A DNA stretch of 64,000 nt, from NCBI RefSeq assembly GCF_001856685.1, contig NZ_CP017812.1:992001-1056000 (forward strand). The letters run 5' to 3'. This document shows, in pieces, positions 21,101 to 30,242 of this stretch (the first letter of the stretch is position 1; each line of letters starts with the position of its first letter). The stretch comes from Boudabousia tangfeifanii (GTDB taxonomy: Bacteria > Actinomycetota > Actinomycetes > Actinomycetales > Actinomycetaceae). The translations under genes were made by a program, and so were the position numbers. The notes under the pieces are model-generated. The model saw only the letters and a program-made list of their open reading frames with translations. It did no database searches and was not told the DNA's origin.

Positions 21101-21136
21101 GTCGCCGGCTCTGTTTTGGTTTTTAGAGCCGGCGAC
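21101..21136. terminator. Terminator between convergent nitroreductase and hydrolase genes
   Basis: A 12-bp perfect GC-rich stem (21101-21112 with 21125-21136) with a T-rich 12-nt loop lies between two convergent genes. U-tracts beyond the stem are poor in both directions. Confidence 0.75.
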
Positions 21137-21190
21137 ACTGGTTTTTAGTAACTTTTTTAGTAACTTCTGTGCTACCTGCTTGCTACTGGT

Positions 21191-22258
21191 TTATTTTCTG
21201 AGCGTTAGCACTCTTTCGACCGCTTCCACAAGTTCTTTTTGGTAGCGTGGTTCGAATCTGTTTAGGAAATCATTTCCGAGGGCGTTTAAGCCGTTGAGGC
21301 AACCGACGAAGGCACCTCCAACGGCAGCTAAACTGTCTGAGTCGCCGCTGGTGTGGACTAGTGAGCGGATGGCTTCGATGGGCTGGTCGGCGTAAAGTGT
21401 ACTGGCTGCCAGGGCTGTGGCGTAGAGTTGTTCGGCAACCCAACCCGCCCCAAAGATGGCGGATAGATCTTGGTTGTTGTATTTCGTTTTTGCTTCAGGA
21501 TCGTTTAATAGCTTTTCCGCATTTTTAACGGTCGTGATGAATTCTGCCTGCTCCTCAGGTGAAGGTCCTGCTAGCTGCTTGGCTACTTCAAGCACTTTTT
21601 GGGTTACGTCTTTTGAAGTCTCTAGCCACCATTGTGTTTGGCTCTTAGGGGAGGGGTTTTCGGGATGCTTTTCGACCTCGGCCATGATTCTGTGGACCAT
21701 GAGGGCGCCTTGAGCAGCGCTAAGGTGGGCGGCGAGATGGTTATGTGTAGTTTGGGATTGGATAAATGCCAGAGTGATTGTTAGGTTCTCGCTCCAGTTT
21801 AGTAAACCGATCCATGGTGCCCTCATGATGGTGCCGCAACCTTTGGAATGATTGTCGAGGGCGCCCTCGACTCCGGTTAGATCTGGCAAATTGTGTGCGC
21901 GATGTTTCTCCCAGTTGATCAGAGAATCGGTAACGGTAATACCTGGGGCACGGAGGGAGGTGTTGTCAGGGTCGTTTAAATAGATGAGAAATTCATCTGC
22001 GAAGATTTTGCGTGCTTTTGTGATGGCATCGTCGTGATGTTCATTCAGTTGGTCGAGCAGGCCTGGGGTCTTGACGATTTTTTCTATGGCAGTGAGCACG
22101 TAGAGGCTCATTTGGGTGTCATCGGTGATGATTAGCTCTGGAGGAATTTCTAGTTGGTCTTCATCGATAAAATCGTAGTTGGAGAATTCGGTTTCTCGTC
22201 CCCAAGCATCTCCAAGTGCCAATCCGTAGATACCACCTGCTATGTGATTCTCTAGCAT
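21191..22258 (-). CDS. ADP-ribosylglycohydrolase-family protein
   Basis: Dinuclear magnesium hydrolase of the ADP-ribosylglycohydrolase (DraG/ARH) family, 355 aa, cytoplasmic; members remove ADP-ribose from proteins or small molecules. The N-terminal GLALGDAWG and TDDTQMSLYVL supply Mg ligands, and GDSDSLAAVGGAFVGCL near the C-terminus is the second Mg site. AGGAGG lies a few nt before the ATG. No ADP-ribosyltransferase or nitrogenase partner is nearby, so the target is unknown; it appears to be a single-gene unit. Confidence 0.88.
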   Translation of the reverse strand: MLENHIAGGIYGLALGDAWGRETEFSNYDFIDEDQLEIPPELIITDDTQMSLYVLTAIEKIVKTPGLLDQLNEHHDDAITKARKIFADEFLIYLNDPDNTSLRAPGITVTDSLINWEKHRAHNLPDLTGVEGALDNHSKGCGTIMRAPWIGLLNWSENLTITLAFIQSQTTHNHLAAHLSAAQGALMVHRIMAEVEKHPENPSPKSQTQWWLETSKDVTQKVLEVAKQLAGPSPEEQAEFITTVKNAEKLLNDPEAKTKYNNQDLSAIFGAGWVAEQLYATALAASTLYADQPIEAIRSLVHTSGDSDSLAAVGGAFVGCLNGLNALGNDFLNRFEPRYQKELVEAVERVLTLRK

Positions 22259-22606
22259 TTTTCCTCCTATTATTTATCGAACTAAAACCTCTAATGTGTT
22301 AGTTGAAAATTTATCCTAATCTGTTGCTAACTTCGTCTTGGATTGAAGAACTCTGAGCATTTCTCTATCTTTGTAGAAGGCTTAAGTAATGAGGCGGATT
22401 TCTTCCTTTAATATGTGTATGGCATTTTGCTAGATTGTGGACGACTGACAGCAATTTTTAGGTTGTGTTTCACGGGCTTTTTGGCGTGCAATATCAAAGA
22501 AAACGTGTAGAATAGCCTATGGTGTGCGCTTATTGAAGACTGACAATAGGTAATCACCACCAAGAATTGTCCATACTAGATCAGTCACTTTCGGAGTCTA
22601 TTTTTT
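22259..22606. promoter_or_regulatory. Intergenic region upstream of rpsA
   Basis: This 348-bp gene-free stretch separates the hydrolase gene (minus) from rpsA (plus). Two candidate rpsA promoters are visible: an extended -10 TGC-TAGATT at 22428-22436 and TAGAAT at 22508-22513; neither has a clear -35. A short inverted repeat TATTG/CAATA lies in the presumed leader near 22530-22548. I see no ORF or RNA gene in it. Confidence 0.4.
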
Positions 22607-24076
22607 ATGACCACCACCTCGCAGCAGCCGGGCACCCCGCAGGTTGCCATTAACGACATTGGTTCCAAAGAGGACCTAATTGCCGCCATCGACGCCACCA
22701 TCAAGTACTTTAATGACGGTGACATTGTTGAAGGCACCATCGTCAAGGTCGACCATGATGAGGTCCTCCTAGACATCGGTTACAAGACCGAAGGGGTAAT
22801 CCTATCCCGCGAATTGTCCATCAAGCACGACGTTGCACCTGAAGACGTTGTCAAGGTGGGCGACACCATTGAAGCCTTGGTTCTCCAGAAGGAAGACAAA
22901 GAAGGCCGTTTGCTGCTGTCCAAGAAGCGTGCACAGTACGAGCGCGCTTGGGGCGCAATCGAAAAGGTCAAGGAAGAAGACGGCGTCGTTCGCGGTTCCG
23001 TCATCGAGGTTGTCAAGGGCGGTTTGATCCTAGACATCGGTTTGCGTGGCTTCTTGCCTGCTTCCTTGGTTGAAATGCGTCGCGTCCGTGACCTACAGCC
23101 TTACATTGGTCGTGAACTCGAAGCCAAGATCATCGAACTCGACAAGAACCGCAACAACGTTGTGCTTTCGCGTCGTAGCTGGCTCGAGCAGACTCAGTCT
23201 GAAGTTCGTTCCCACTTCCTCAACACCTTGCAGAAGGGCCAGGTTCGTTCCGGCGTGGTCTCCTCGATCGTTAACTTCGGTGCGTTCGTTGACCTCGGTG
23301 GCGTTGACGGCCTAGTTCACGTTTCTGAACTTTCCTGGAAGCACATCGATCACCCAGGTGAAGTTGTTGAAGTTGGTCAGGAAGTTACCGTTGAGGTTCT
23401 TGATGTGGATATGGATCGCGAACGCGTTTCCTTGTCCCTCAAGGCAACTCAGGAAGATCCATGGCAGACCTTCGCACGTACCCACGCCATTGGCCAGGTT
23501 GTTCCTGGCAAGGTCACCAAGTTGGTTCCTTTCGGTGCGTTCGTGCATGTTGAAGATGGCATTGAAGGCCTCGTTCACATCTCCGAATTGGCTCAGCGTC
23601 ACGTTGAGGTTCCGGAACAGGTTGTTAAGGTGGGTGACCCAGTATTCGTTAAGGTCATCGATATCGACTTGGATCGTCGTCGCATCTCCCTCTCCCTCAA
23701 GCAGGCTAACGAGGGCGTTGACCCCAACGCTGAAGAGTTCGATCCTTCGTTGTACGGCATGACCGCCGAATACGATGAGAACGGCAACTACAAGTACCCA
23801 GAGGGCTTCGACCCAGAGACCAACGAATGGCTCGAAGGTTACGACGAGCAGCGTGAAGCTTGGGAAGCACAGTACGCTGCTGCTCAGGCTCGCTGGGAAG
23901 CTCACAAGGCTCAGGTAGCTGCTGCTGCTGAAGCTGACCGTGAGTCCAACGCTGCCGCTGCTGCTCAGACCGAAGAAGCTCCTGCTTCCTACTCTTCCGC
24001 TCCGGAAGAAATGGGTGGCACCTTGGCTTCTGATGAAGCTCTTGCTGCTTTGCGCGAGAAGCTCACCAACAACTGA
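22607..24076 (+). CDS. rpsA: 30S ribosomal protein S1
   Basis: RNA-binding protein that helps load mRNA on the 30S subunit. The 489 aa protein has four S1 (OB-fold) repeats, at about residues 36-105, 120-190, 205-275 and 290-360; the last two share the strong pattern FGAFVDLGGVDGLVHVSELSW / FGAFVHVEDGIEGLVHISELA. Four repeats is the actinobacterial form (six in Escherichia coli). The tail (from about 410) is Ala/Glu-rich and probably disordered. GGAG lies 12 nt before the ATG, a long spacing. Codon use is strongly biased, as expected for a highly expressed gene. Confidence 0.96.
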   Translation: MTTTSQQPGTPQVAINDIGSKEDLIAAIDATIKYFNDGDIVEGTIVKVDHDEVLLDIGYKTEGVILSRELSIKHDVAPEDVVKVGDTIEALVLQKEDKEGRLLLSKKRAQYERAWGAIEKVKEEDGVVRGSVIEVVKGGLILDIGLRGFLPASLVEMRRVRDLQPYIGRELEAKIIELDKNRNNVVLSRRSWLEQTQSEVRSHFLNTLQKGQVRSGVVSSIVNFGAFVDLGGVDGLVHVSELSWKHIDHPGEVVEVGQEVTVEVLDVDMDRERVSLSLKATQEDPWQTFARTHAIGQVVPGKVTKLVPFGAFVHVEDGIEGLVHISELAQRHVEVPEQVVKVGDPVFVKVIDIDLDRRRISLSLKQANEGVDPNAEEFDPSLYGMTAEYDENGNYKYPEGFDPETNEWLEGYDEQREAWEAQYAAAQARWEAHKAQVAAAAEADRESNAAAAAQTEEAPASYSSAPEEMGGTLASDEALAALREKLTNN

Positions 24077-24122
24077 GTATCTTAAGCATTTCGATTAGCA
24101 GATTTTTCTGCTAGTTGGACTT

Positions 24123-24158
24123 AAGGGCCTCTCAAACCGAAAGGTTTGAGAGGCCCTT
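24123..24158 (+). terminator. rpsA terminator
   Basis: A perfect 16-bp stem (24123-24138 with 24143-24158) is closed by a GAAA tetraloop and followed by TTTG. This is the tightest hairpin in the window, 47 bp past the rpsA stop. The next gene (minus strand) ends at 24232, so it may also act on that transcript. Confidence 0.9.
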
Positions 24159-24231
24159 TGCTTCTTATGTGTACATTGTCATGGTGACTAGGTAGTGAAC
24201 TTACTGCGTAGGTCGTGGTTTCGCTTGGTAG

Positions 24232-24804
24232 TTATTGGCTGATTTGTTTTTGATAGTAAGTGTTTTGTATGCTCGCACGTCTATCAGATTGTGCTTGTTG
24301 CAGGAGTTTGTGTCGGCGATAGTATAAGTTTAGCCAAGCAGGGGTAGTAAGAAATATGGCTACTAGCTCCCCATAGAAAACAAGGTTTATTAGATATTCT
24401 TGTTCATTCGGTAGTACTCCAACTGCTATTAGGGTGGCCAAGCTGCTTGCAAGGTAGACGGCAGGGTAGTGCAGAAGGCTGCTTTTTGTTTCTTTTACGA
24501 GCAGATTTTTGCTGACTGTCCAAGTGTTTAGAAATACTAGAATGGCTGCTCCAATAGCTATTGCCCCAGTTTTTAGGATGAAACTGTTGTCGCTTGGAGA
24601 CGGTAGTTTTTGTATTTCAATTAAGATCAGTGTAAAGAGTAATCCGATGGTGGCGAAGGTAATAAGTGAGGCAGATAGAGCAAACCAGATGAGAGTAATG
24701 ATTCGACGTGGATGAAGCTTTTGCTGGTTGCTGTTTTCCGCGCGTTGATTTTGCTGGTCAACTGAACTAATTACGTTTTGGGTTTTTGGTGAGCTAGTGT
24801 CCAT
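24232..24804 (-). CDS. Uncharacterised four-helix membrane protein
   Basis: A 190 aa protein I do not recognise. A polar Gln/Asn-rich N-terminus (about 40 residues) is followed by four hydrophobic stretches (around ITLIWFALSASLITFATIGL, GAIAIGAAILVFLNTW, AVYLASSLATLIAVGVL and LVFYGELVAIFLTTPAWL) and a basic tail. The ATG at 24804 is chosen because GGAGG lies 6-7 nt upstream; it overlaps the preceding gene by 11 nt. It is the last of three overlapping minus-strand genes for exported or membrane proteins and may be their membrane partner. Base composition is visibly more AT-rich than the flanking rpsA and GH3 genes. Confidence 0.7.
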   Translation of the reverse strand: MDTSSPKTQNVISSVDQQNQRAENSNQQKLHPRRIITLIWFALSASLITFATIGLLFTLILIEIQKLPSPSDNSFILKTGAIAIGAAILVFLNTWTVSKNLLVKETKSSLLHYPAVYLASSLATLIAVGVLPNEQEYLINLVFYGELVAIFLTTPAWLNLYYRRHKLLQQAQSDRRASIQNTYYQKQISQ

Positions 24805-25759
24805 TCGCTTCCTCCGCATCATCAGTTAGTTGGTATTTATAGTTTTTTACTGTTTGGATCTTGCTTTTTTCACTGGTGGTCACTAGCCCAGGTAAAGGTT
24901 TTACCGATCCGCTGGTCGGGTCGGTGTAAGTGCCTTCCCATTTGGTAGTAAGTACCGCGGTATATTTTCCTTCTTTTCGATATTTTCGATGGAACTTTCC
25001 TTTTAACCCCTCAGGCCACGGTTTTGGTAGGGAAGATTGAACCAGTTTTGGCCCACCATCACCGAAATCAGCAATAAACTTAACTGCTTTAAGGTTCACG
25101 GTGATGTTGTGACCATCAAGGTTTACTTTTATCGTCTGTTTGTCGCTAGTGGCAGAGATGATCGCATCCTTTGAAGTTATGTGGCGCCCATCAGGTTCGA
25201 TAACCATGTGCGCTTTCGACGCATTAGCTACTTTTTCCTTAAGTAATGCGGTGTTTACGCGGTAAACGGCTGGGGGACTAAAGGCAGGAAGTGAACTTCT
25301 ATTGGCGGTTGTTTTGGGATACAACAAATGGTACAAATCGGTGCAGTTTTTACCCGAAACAACTTCAGACTTTAATTCGTAAAAAGCACGACGTTCGAGT
25401 GCTCGTTGTCGGCCCTGGCGATACGCATTCTCCATGAATCGGCCAGTATGAGACTCATAATTTGGACGATAATTATAGATGCCGCAGTCCAAACGCCAAG
25501 CCGGATCAGGAGCGGTTGAGGTGTTCCTAGCAGTCGGTTTTGTTGAAATGGGAGGTGTCCGGTTGTCTGACTTATTAAAGGAGCGGCTGACGGTATGTTT
25601 TGAAAGGCGAATTCGTATTCGATCATTCTTGACATTTGTGGTGTAGTCATCGTACCCGAATGCAACCAATGAATTGGGAAGTGTAAAAACTGGTACTAAG
25701 AATAGTGCAATAATGCTTAAGGCAATTCTTTTATTGTGATAGTTGCTTTGAGGCTGCAT
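24794..25759 (-). CDS. Secreted PKD-like hypothetical protein
   Basis: A 321 aa predicted exported protein. An N-terminal hydrophobic stretch (about residues 12-33) acts as signal peptide or anchor. A Thr/Ser/Asn-rich segment and a Cys-containing middle (RLDCGIYNYRPN, KNCTDLYHLL) follow. The C-terminal part (about 215-300) resembles a PKD-type immunoglobulin fold (FIADFGDGGPK, KFHRKYRKEGKYTAVLTTKW). No function is known. The gene overlaps the lipoprotein gene by 29 nt and the membrane-protein gene by 11 nt. The ATG at 25759 lacks an obvious Shine-Dalgarno, so it probably depends on translation of the upstream gene. Confidence 0.65.
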   Translation of the reverse strand: MQPQSNYHNKRIALSIIALFLVPVFTLPNSLVAFGYDDYTTNVKNDRIRIRLSKHTVSRSFNKSDNRTPPISTKPTARNTSTAPDPAWRLDCGIYNYRPNYESHTGRFMENAYRQGRQRALERRAFYELKSEVVSGKNCTDLYHLLYPKTTANRSSLPAFSPPAVYRVNTALLKEKVANASKAHMVIEPDGRHITSKDAIISATSDKQTIKVNLDGHNITVNLKAVKFIADFGDGGPKLVQSSLPKPWPEGLKGKFHRKYRKEGKYTAVLTTKWEGTYTDPTSGSVKPLPGLVTTSEKSKIQTVKNYKYQLTDDAEEANGH

Positions 25760-26468
25760 CGTTTATCGTAAATCCATTTTGCTTGTTGTTATCCAGCTCG
25801 AAAACAAAAAGTCTGTCGTGCGACTTTTTGGAAACGATTTTTTGATTTTCTTTCGATGTTTTTTCAGGCATCTTGGTTTCAACGGTAACAATCGGTTTTT
25901 CTTTCACAGAAGAATCGATCTCACAGTTAGTTGCCTTAGGCTTTGTAGCGAGCCTATCCCAGCCACCTTCGACTCGGTCCTTTACAAATCCATCTTCGAA
26001 TACTTTGCATGACTCACATTGTGGGTTTTCTAGACTTCTTAAGAGGTCTAGATTATTTGTGTTAAATGTAAAACCATATACAGTTAAATAAAACTCTGCG
26101 AAGTCGCATGGGGCGTTTGGATTCTTAGGATCGTCGATTTCGGCCGGCATTTTGGGTGGACCAGCTAATACCCATTGTGGTAGGGGTGGGGCGTCTTTGG
26201 GCTGTTCTGGGATTTGATACTTAGCTACTGCTGCTTCATACCGTTGCCGTAAAGACGAGTCCGCCTTCTCAGTAGTGCTCGTGCCGTCTGGCGTCGGTTT
26301 TGCACCCAAATTACTATCGCTAGTTTGTAACGACACTGTAGGAGTTGTCGGAACCTCATTGTTAGACCCCGAAGTTGTTTCGGAACTGGTGCAGCCTCCA
26401 AGGCTAAACGACAAGGTAACAAGGATGGCTAAAGGTTGCCACAACACACTTGACTTCAAACCAGACAT
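25731..26468 (-). CDS. DUF6318-like lipoprotein
   Basis: A 245 aa predicted lipoprotein: a hydrophobic core, then lipobox LGGC with Cys26, then a long Ser/Thr/Pro/Asn linker to about residue 80. The folded part (CDFAEFYLTVYGFTFNT, then PQCESCKVFEDGFVKDRVEGGWDRL) resembles the DUF6318 family of actinobacterial lipoproteins, with a CxxC that could form a disulphide. The ATG at 26468 has AGAGG 7 nt upstream and is preferred over an upstream in-frame TTG. First gene of the overlapping exported-protein trio; divergent from the GH3-SLH gene. Family call is from pattern memory, function unknown. Confidence 0.65.
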   Translation of the reverse strand: MSGLKSSVLWQPLAILVTLSFSLGGCTSSETTSGSNNEVPTTPTVSLQTSDSNLGAKPTPDGTSTTEKADSSLRQRYEAAVAKYQIPEQPKDAPPLPQWVLAGPPKMPAEIDDPKNPNAPCDFAEFYLTVYGFTFNTNNLDLLRSLENPQCESCKVFEDGFVKDRVEGGWDRLATKPKATNCEIDSSVKEKPIVTVETKMPEKTSKENQKIVSKKSHDRLFVFELDNNKQNGFTINDAASKQLSQ

Positions 26469-26676
26469 AAAACAACCTCTCAACTAGCTTTTATTTTTAA
26501 ACTGAAAATAAGATAACTTATTTCTCCTTGGTTGTGCATGTCACACGCGGTTGGTTGTGGATAAAATCGACTTCTTTTCAAACTTACAGAAAATCTGGTC
26601 AGCGCAAACGTTCCAGAATTGAGTAGAAGCTAAGTAATAACTGGCTAAAACAAAGAGAAAAACCGTTGTTGTGATG

Positions 26677-26685
26677 TGCTAGACT
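26677..26685 (+). promoter_or_regulatory. Candidate extended -10 for the GH3-SLH gene
   Basis: TGC-TAGACT has the TGn extended -10 form and lies about 60 nt before the start codon. No -35 at standard spacing is convincing. The rest of the gap 26469-26744 shows no ORF. Confidence 0.35.
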
Positions 26686-26744
26686 GAAAATTCTTGAGGC
26701 ATTCTCAAGGATTTGACCGACGACGCGAAGGAGCGACCACAGTC

Positions 26745-29354
26745 ATGAAAAAACCATCCAGAATCGTAAAAGCGACCCTAGCCACCGGTGTAGCTGGTGC
26801 GCTGGTTGCCAGTATGGGGATAGGCAGCGTAGCATTCGCCGCTGACAAAACCCCGGAACCAGCCCCAACCGATAACGCCGAAGCAAAAGCGGAAGAGATT
26901 CTCAAGACACTAACCCTTGATGAGAAACTCGGCCAGCTAATTTGGACCCACGTTTATGGGGCAAACGCTAACGAAGTGACCGAAGAACAACAGAAGAAAA
27001 ATCAAAACGTTTTCGGTCAAGACGTTAAAACTCCAGCCGAGGCCGTCAAAAAGTGGAACCTTGGTGGTGTCCTATACTTCAACTGGTCAGGCAACATTGG
27101 TAGCCCAGCCGACCTCGAACAAATAGCCACCCTTTCCAACGGTCTGCAAGATGCTGCGAAAGCAACCGGGAAAAAGATCCCACTAGCAATCTCAGTTGAC
27201 CAAGAAGGTGGCATCGTGGCACGACTACGCCACTCGATTACCGATTTCCCAGGCAACATGGCACTTGGAGCAACCCGCAGCGAAGAACTCGCCAAAAAAC
27301 AAGCCGAAATCAACGGCCGCGAACTACGCTCGGTTGGCATCAACGTCGACTTCGCTCCCACAGTAGACGTCAACACCAACCCGCAAAACCCAGTAATTGG
27401 GGTTCGCTCATACAGCTCAAACCCTGAACTAGTATCCCTACTTGGGGCCGCCCAAATCACCGGGTATCAAAGCCAAGGTGTTTCGGCCACGGCCAAGCAC
27501 TTCCCAGGACACGGAGACACCTCCACCGACTCGCACAGCTCACTTCCCGTTGTGGCCTACGGTCAAGAAACCCTTGACGAACACCTCAAACCTTTCAAGG
27601 CCGCAATCGATGCCGGCGTTGACATGATCATGACTGCACACGTGATTGTGAACGCAGTCGACCCAGACCAACCTGCCACTCTCTCCAAGAAGGTCCTAAC
27701 TGACCTACTTCGTGACAAGATGGGATTCAAGGGGATCATCACCACTGACGCCATTGACATGGAAGGTGCCCAGCTCGCAGTCATGAGCGAACAAGAAAAG
27801 AAGGACTACGAAAACTGGAAGTGTAAAGGCACCACCAGCTTCAACGGGGGAGAAAACACCGCTCCCGACAAGGCAGAAGCCTGCGTAGACCTAATGAAGA
27901 AGATACGTTCCCGCGTCACAGTACAAGCCGTCAAAGCAGGATCCGATATCGTTCTAAATACCTACGATGTCGAAGCCTCCTTCAATGGCCTCAAAAACGC
28001 CCTCAAGGATGGCACCCTCACTCAAAAGCATATTGACGATTCCGTCAAACGAGTCCTCACCTGGAAGGCACGCCGTGGCGTCCTCGACCAGAAAAATGTC
28101 AAACCAGACGAAGTTACCCAACATGTGCGGACCGCGGCAGACCAATTTGTGGCCAGCCAGGTAGACAGCAAGATGGTGACCCTAGTCAAGAACGACAACA
28201 ACATCCTTCCGCTAAAGGCCGGACAAAAAGTCCTCGTCACAGGTTCCACCTACGGCAACCCCGAGAAACTACAGCCGAAACTAGACGCCCTAGGATTTGA
28301 AACCAAGTTCGAAACTACAGCGAAGCTCAACCCAACCGAGGCCGAAATTGCTGCTCAAGTAAAGGCGGCCCAGGATGTAGATGCCATCATCTACACCAGC
28401 TTCAAAGCCTACAACCAGCCCGAGCAAGCCGAAGCCGTGAAACAGTTGGCTGCCACCGGTAAACCCGTCATTGTGGTCGCAACCTCGGTACCATACGACT
28501 CGGCCGCCCTACCAAGCGCAGTCGCAGTACTCAACGTTTACGGCAACCAGGACCCCAACCATGACGGTGCCGCCCGCGCCCTAGCTGGGGTAATCAACCC
28601 AACCGGCCAGCTCCCCGTAGCAGTGCCCGCACTCGCAGACGTGCCCGGCTCCAAAGCCCTCCCATACGGTTATGGGCTTAGCTACTCGTCACGAAACATT
28701 GTGATCCCACCACGCCATGCTGAAAAGCCAGCCGGTGACATCTTCAAAGATGTCACGTCTGACAGCGCCTTTGCCGGAGAAATTAACTTCCTCAAAGAAC
28801 TTGGCGTCACCACCGGCTGGGCTGACGGTACCTTCCGGCCTCTACAGCCAATCACCCGTGAAGCCATGGCGGCCTTCCTCGCCCGCATCGTCAGGTCACA
28901 CCTAAACGAAGATGGGAAAGAAAAACTTGACGAAATGGTGTCCAAAGAAAAAACCTTCACTGACACCAAGGGCAACCCATTCGAAAAGGACATCATGGCA
29001 ATCAGGGCACTAGGTCTAACCACAGGTTGGGCCGACGGCACTTACCGGCCACTCGCACATATCAACCGTGACGCTATGGCCGCAATGCTACAGCGCACCT
29101 GCCAGATCGACACCAACCTACTCGTCGAAAACATCTGCTCCAGCGCGGTCTCAAACCTGAAACCAATCGAAAAAGCAGATCAAGTATTCGTCGACGTGCC
29201 AGCCGACAGCCTATTCGCCAAGCACATCCAGTGGGCCAAGACTGCCGGTATCACCACCGGTTGGGCAGATCTAACTTACCGTCCACTAGAACCAATCAGC
29301 CGTGAAGCCATGGCTGCCTTCCTCTACCGCCTACAAAACAACATCGTTAAGTAA
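26745..29354 (+). CDS. Secreted GH3 beta-N-acetylhexosaminidase with three SLH domains
   Basis: Surface-anchored glycosidase, 869 aa. A signal peptide (MKKPSR, hydrophobic core, AFA cleavage site, about residues 1-35) precedes a NagZ-like GH3 barrel: SVDQEGGIVARL, the His/Asp catalytic loop KHFPGHGDTSTDSH and the nucleophile Asp in ITTDAIDMEGA. A second GH3 domain runs from about 470 to 640. Three SLH repeats end the protein (about 664-715, 735-785, 810-865), each with the GxTTGWAD-TxRPLxxIxR(D/E)AMAA core, predicted to bind cell-wall polymer. GAAGGAG precedes the ATG at a long spacing. Probable role: release of N-acetylhexosamine from host glycans or peptidoglycan fragments at the cell surface. 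Confidence 0.88.
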   Translation: MKKPSRIVKATLATGVAGALVASMGIGSVAFAADKTPEPAPTDNAEAKAEEILKTLTLDEKLGQLIWTHVYGANANEVTEEQQKKNQNVFGQDVKTPAEAVKKWNLGGVLYFNWSGNIGSPADLEQIATLSNGLQDAAKATGKKIPLAISVDQEGGIVARLRHSITDFPGNMALGATRSEELAKKQAEINGRELRSVGINVDFAPTVDVNTNPQNPVIGVRSYSSNPELVSLLGAAQITGYQSQGVSATAKHFPGHGDTSTDSHSSLPVVAYGQETLDEHLKPFKAAIDAGVDMIMTAHVIVNAVDPDQPATLSKKVLTDLLRDKMGFKGIITTDAIDMEGAQLAVMSEQEKKDYENWKCKGTTSFNGGENTAPDKAEACVDLMKKIRSRVTVQAVKAGSDIVLNTYDVEASFNGLKNALKDGTLTQKHIDDSVKRVLTWKARRGVLDQKNVKPDEVTQHVRTAADQFVASQVDSKMVTLVKNDNNILPLKAGQKVLVTGSTYGNPEKLQPKLDALGFETKFETTAKLNPTEAEIAAQVKAAQDVDAIIYTSFKAYNQPEQAEAVKQLAATGKPVIVVATSVPYDSAALPSAVAVLNVYGNQDPNHDGAARALAGVINPTGQLPVAVPALADVPGSKALPYGYGLSYSSRNIVIPPRHAEKPAGDIFKDVTSDSAFAGEINFLKELGVTTGWADGTFRPLQPITREAMAAFLARIVRSHLNEDGKEKLDEMVSKEKTFTDTKGNPFEKDIMAIRALGLTTGWADGTYRPLAHINRDAMAAMLQRTCQIDTNLLVENICSSAVSNLKPIEKADQVFVDVPADSLFAKHIQWAKTAGITTGWADLTYRPLEPISREAMAAFLYRLQNNIVK

Positions 29355-29371
29355 CCCGGTAGAAACAACCT

Positions 29372-29408
29372 CCTCGGCGCACCTAGCAACCTGTTAGGTG
29401 CGCCGAGG
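29372..29408 (+). terminator. Terminator after the GH3-SLH gene
   Basis: A perfect 14-bp GC-rich stem (29372-29385 with 29395-29408) with a 9-nt loop lies 18 bp past the stop. There is no U-tract; CCTATT follows. Confidence 0.78.
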
Positions 29409-29564
29409 CCTATTCGCGCACAATAGAGGCAGCAAAACGCCGCCAAAAACAAAACAAAAGCGAAACGACTAGCCTATTTGTCAATCCCCCTAAGTCAACC
29501 AAGACAGGCCAGAAGCACAAACACTAAAATAGAGACAACATTGACCACCCCCAAAGGTAAAAGC

Positions 29565-30242
29565 ATGCTAAGCGAACAAGACAGCTGGGCCCGTCGGTTA
29601 ACCCAAAATGCCCAAAAGCCATCATCCCAACAGGCAAAAACCATCGGCCTAACAGGTGGAATCGGCAGCGGTAAAAGCACCTTCGCCAAAGCATTCCTAG
29701 CGGCACAACCGAACTGGACGCTAGTTGACGCCGACCAAATCTCGCGGGCGCTCACTGCACCTGGGGGAGAAGCACTCCCCGCTATCGCCCAAACATTCGG
29801 TGAAATACTCATCATCGACGGTCAACTCGACCGGGCCGCCCTCGCCCAAGCAATCTTCACCAACCCCGAACAGAAAAACGCCCTCGAAAACATTCTGCAC
29901 CCACTCATCCGCGCACAAACCGAACAACAAATCCAGCAAGCACACCAGAGGGGACAACACGTCCTGCTTGACGTCCCGCTCATGTTTGAGACTGGATACG
30001 ATGACCTATGCACCCAAATCATCACCATCACCGCACCAATCGACACCAGAATCAAGCGACTACAAGAACGGGGGATTACTCCCTCAGATGCGCAAAAAAG
30101 AATACAAGCACAACTAGCTGATGAAGCAAAGCTCGCGCGTTCTCACTGGCAAGTCAACAATGGTGGAAAAATAGAAAGCCTTGAAAACAATGCCTCATAT
30201 CTGAGCAAACTGTTAGCTCACGCCACAAGCGATAAAAAATGA
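29565..30242 (+). CDS. coaE: Dephospho-CoA kinase
   Basis: Last enzyme of CoA synthesis, phosphorylating the 3'-OH of dephospho-CoA. After a roughly 28-residue polar N-terminal extension, the P-loop GLTGGIGSGKST appears, followed by VDADQISRAL, HPLIRAQTEQQIQQA and DVPLMFETGYDDLC, all typical of CoaE. The ATG at 29565 (225 aa) is preceded by AAAGGT; the frame remains open to 29478, so the true start is uncertain. Codon use is A-rich. The stop overlaps a small downstream ORF by 4 nt (ATGA). Confidence 0.9.
   Translation: MLSEQDSWARRLTQNAQKPSSQQAKTIGLTGGIGSGKSTFAKAFLAAQPNWTLVDADQISRALTAPGGEALPAIAQTFGEILIIDGQLDRAALAQAIFTNPEQKNALENILHPLIRAQTEQQIQQAHQRGQHVLLDVPLMFETGYDDLCTQIITITAPIDTRIKRLQERGITPSDAQKRIQAQLADEAKLARSHWQVNNGGKIESLENNASYLSKLLAHATSDKK

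Noticed and set aside
23312..23905. A 197-codon open frame antisense to rpsA
   Set aside because: It lies fully inside a highly conserved, strongly codon-biased ribosomal gene, and its composition is the complement of that gene; no start signal or family features.
26469..26744. An extra small gene between the lipoprotein and GH3-SLH genes
   Set aside because: Only short frames without ribosome-binding sites are present; the stretch fits a divergent promoter region.
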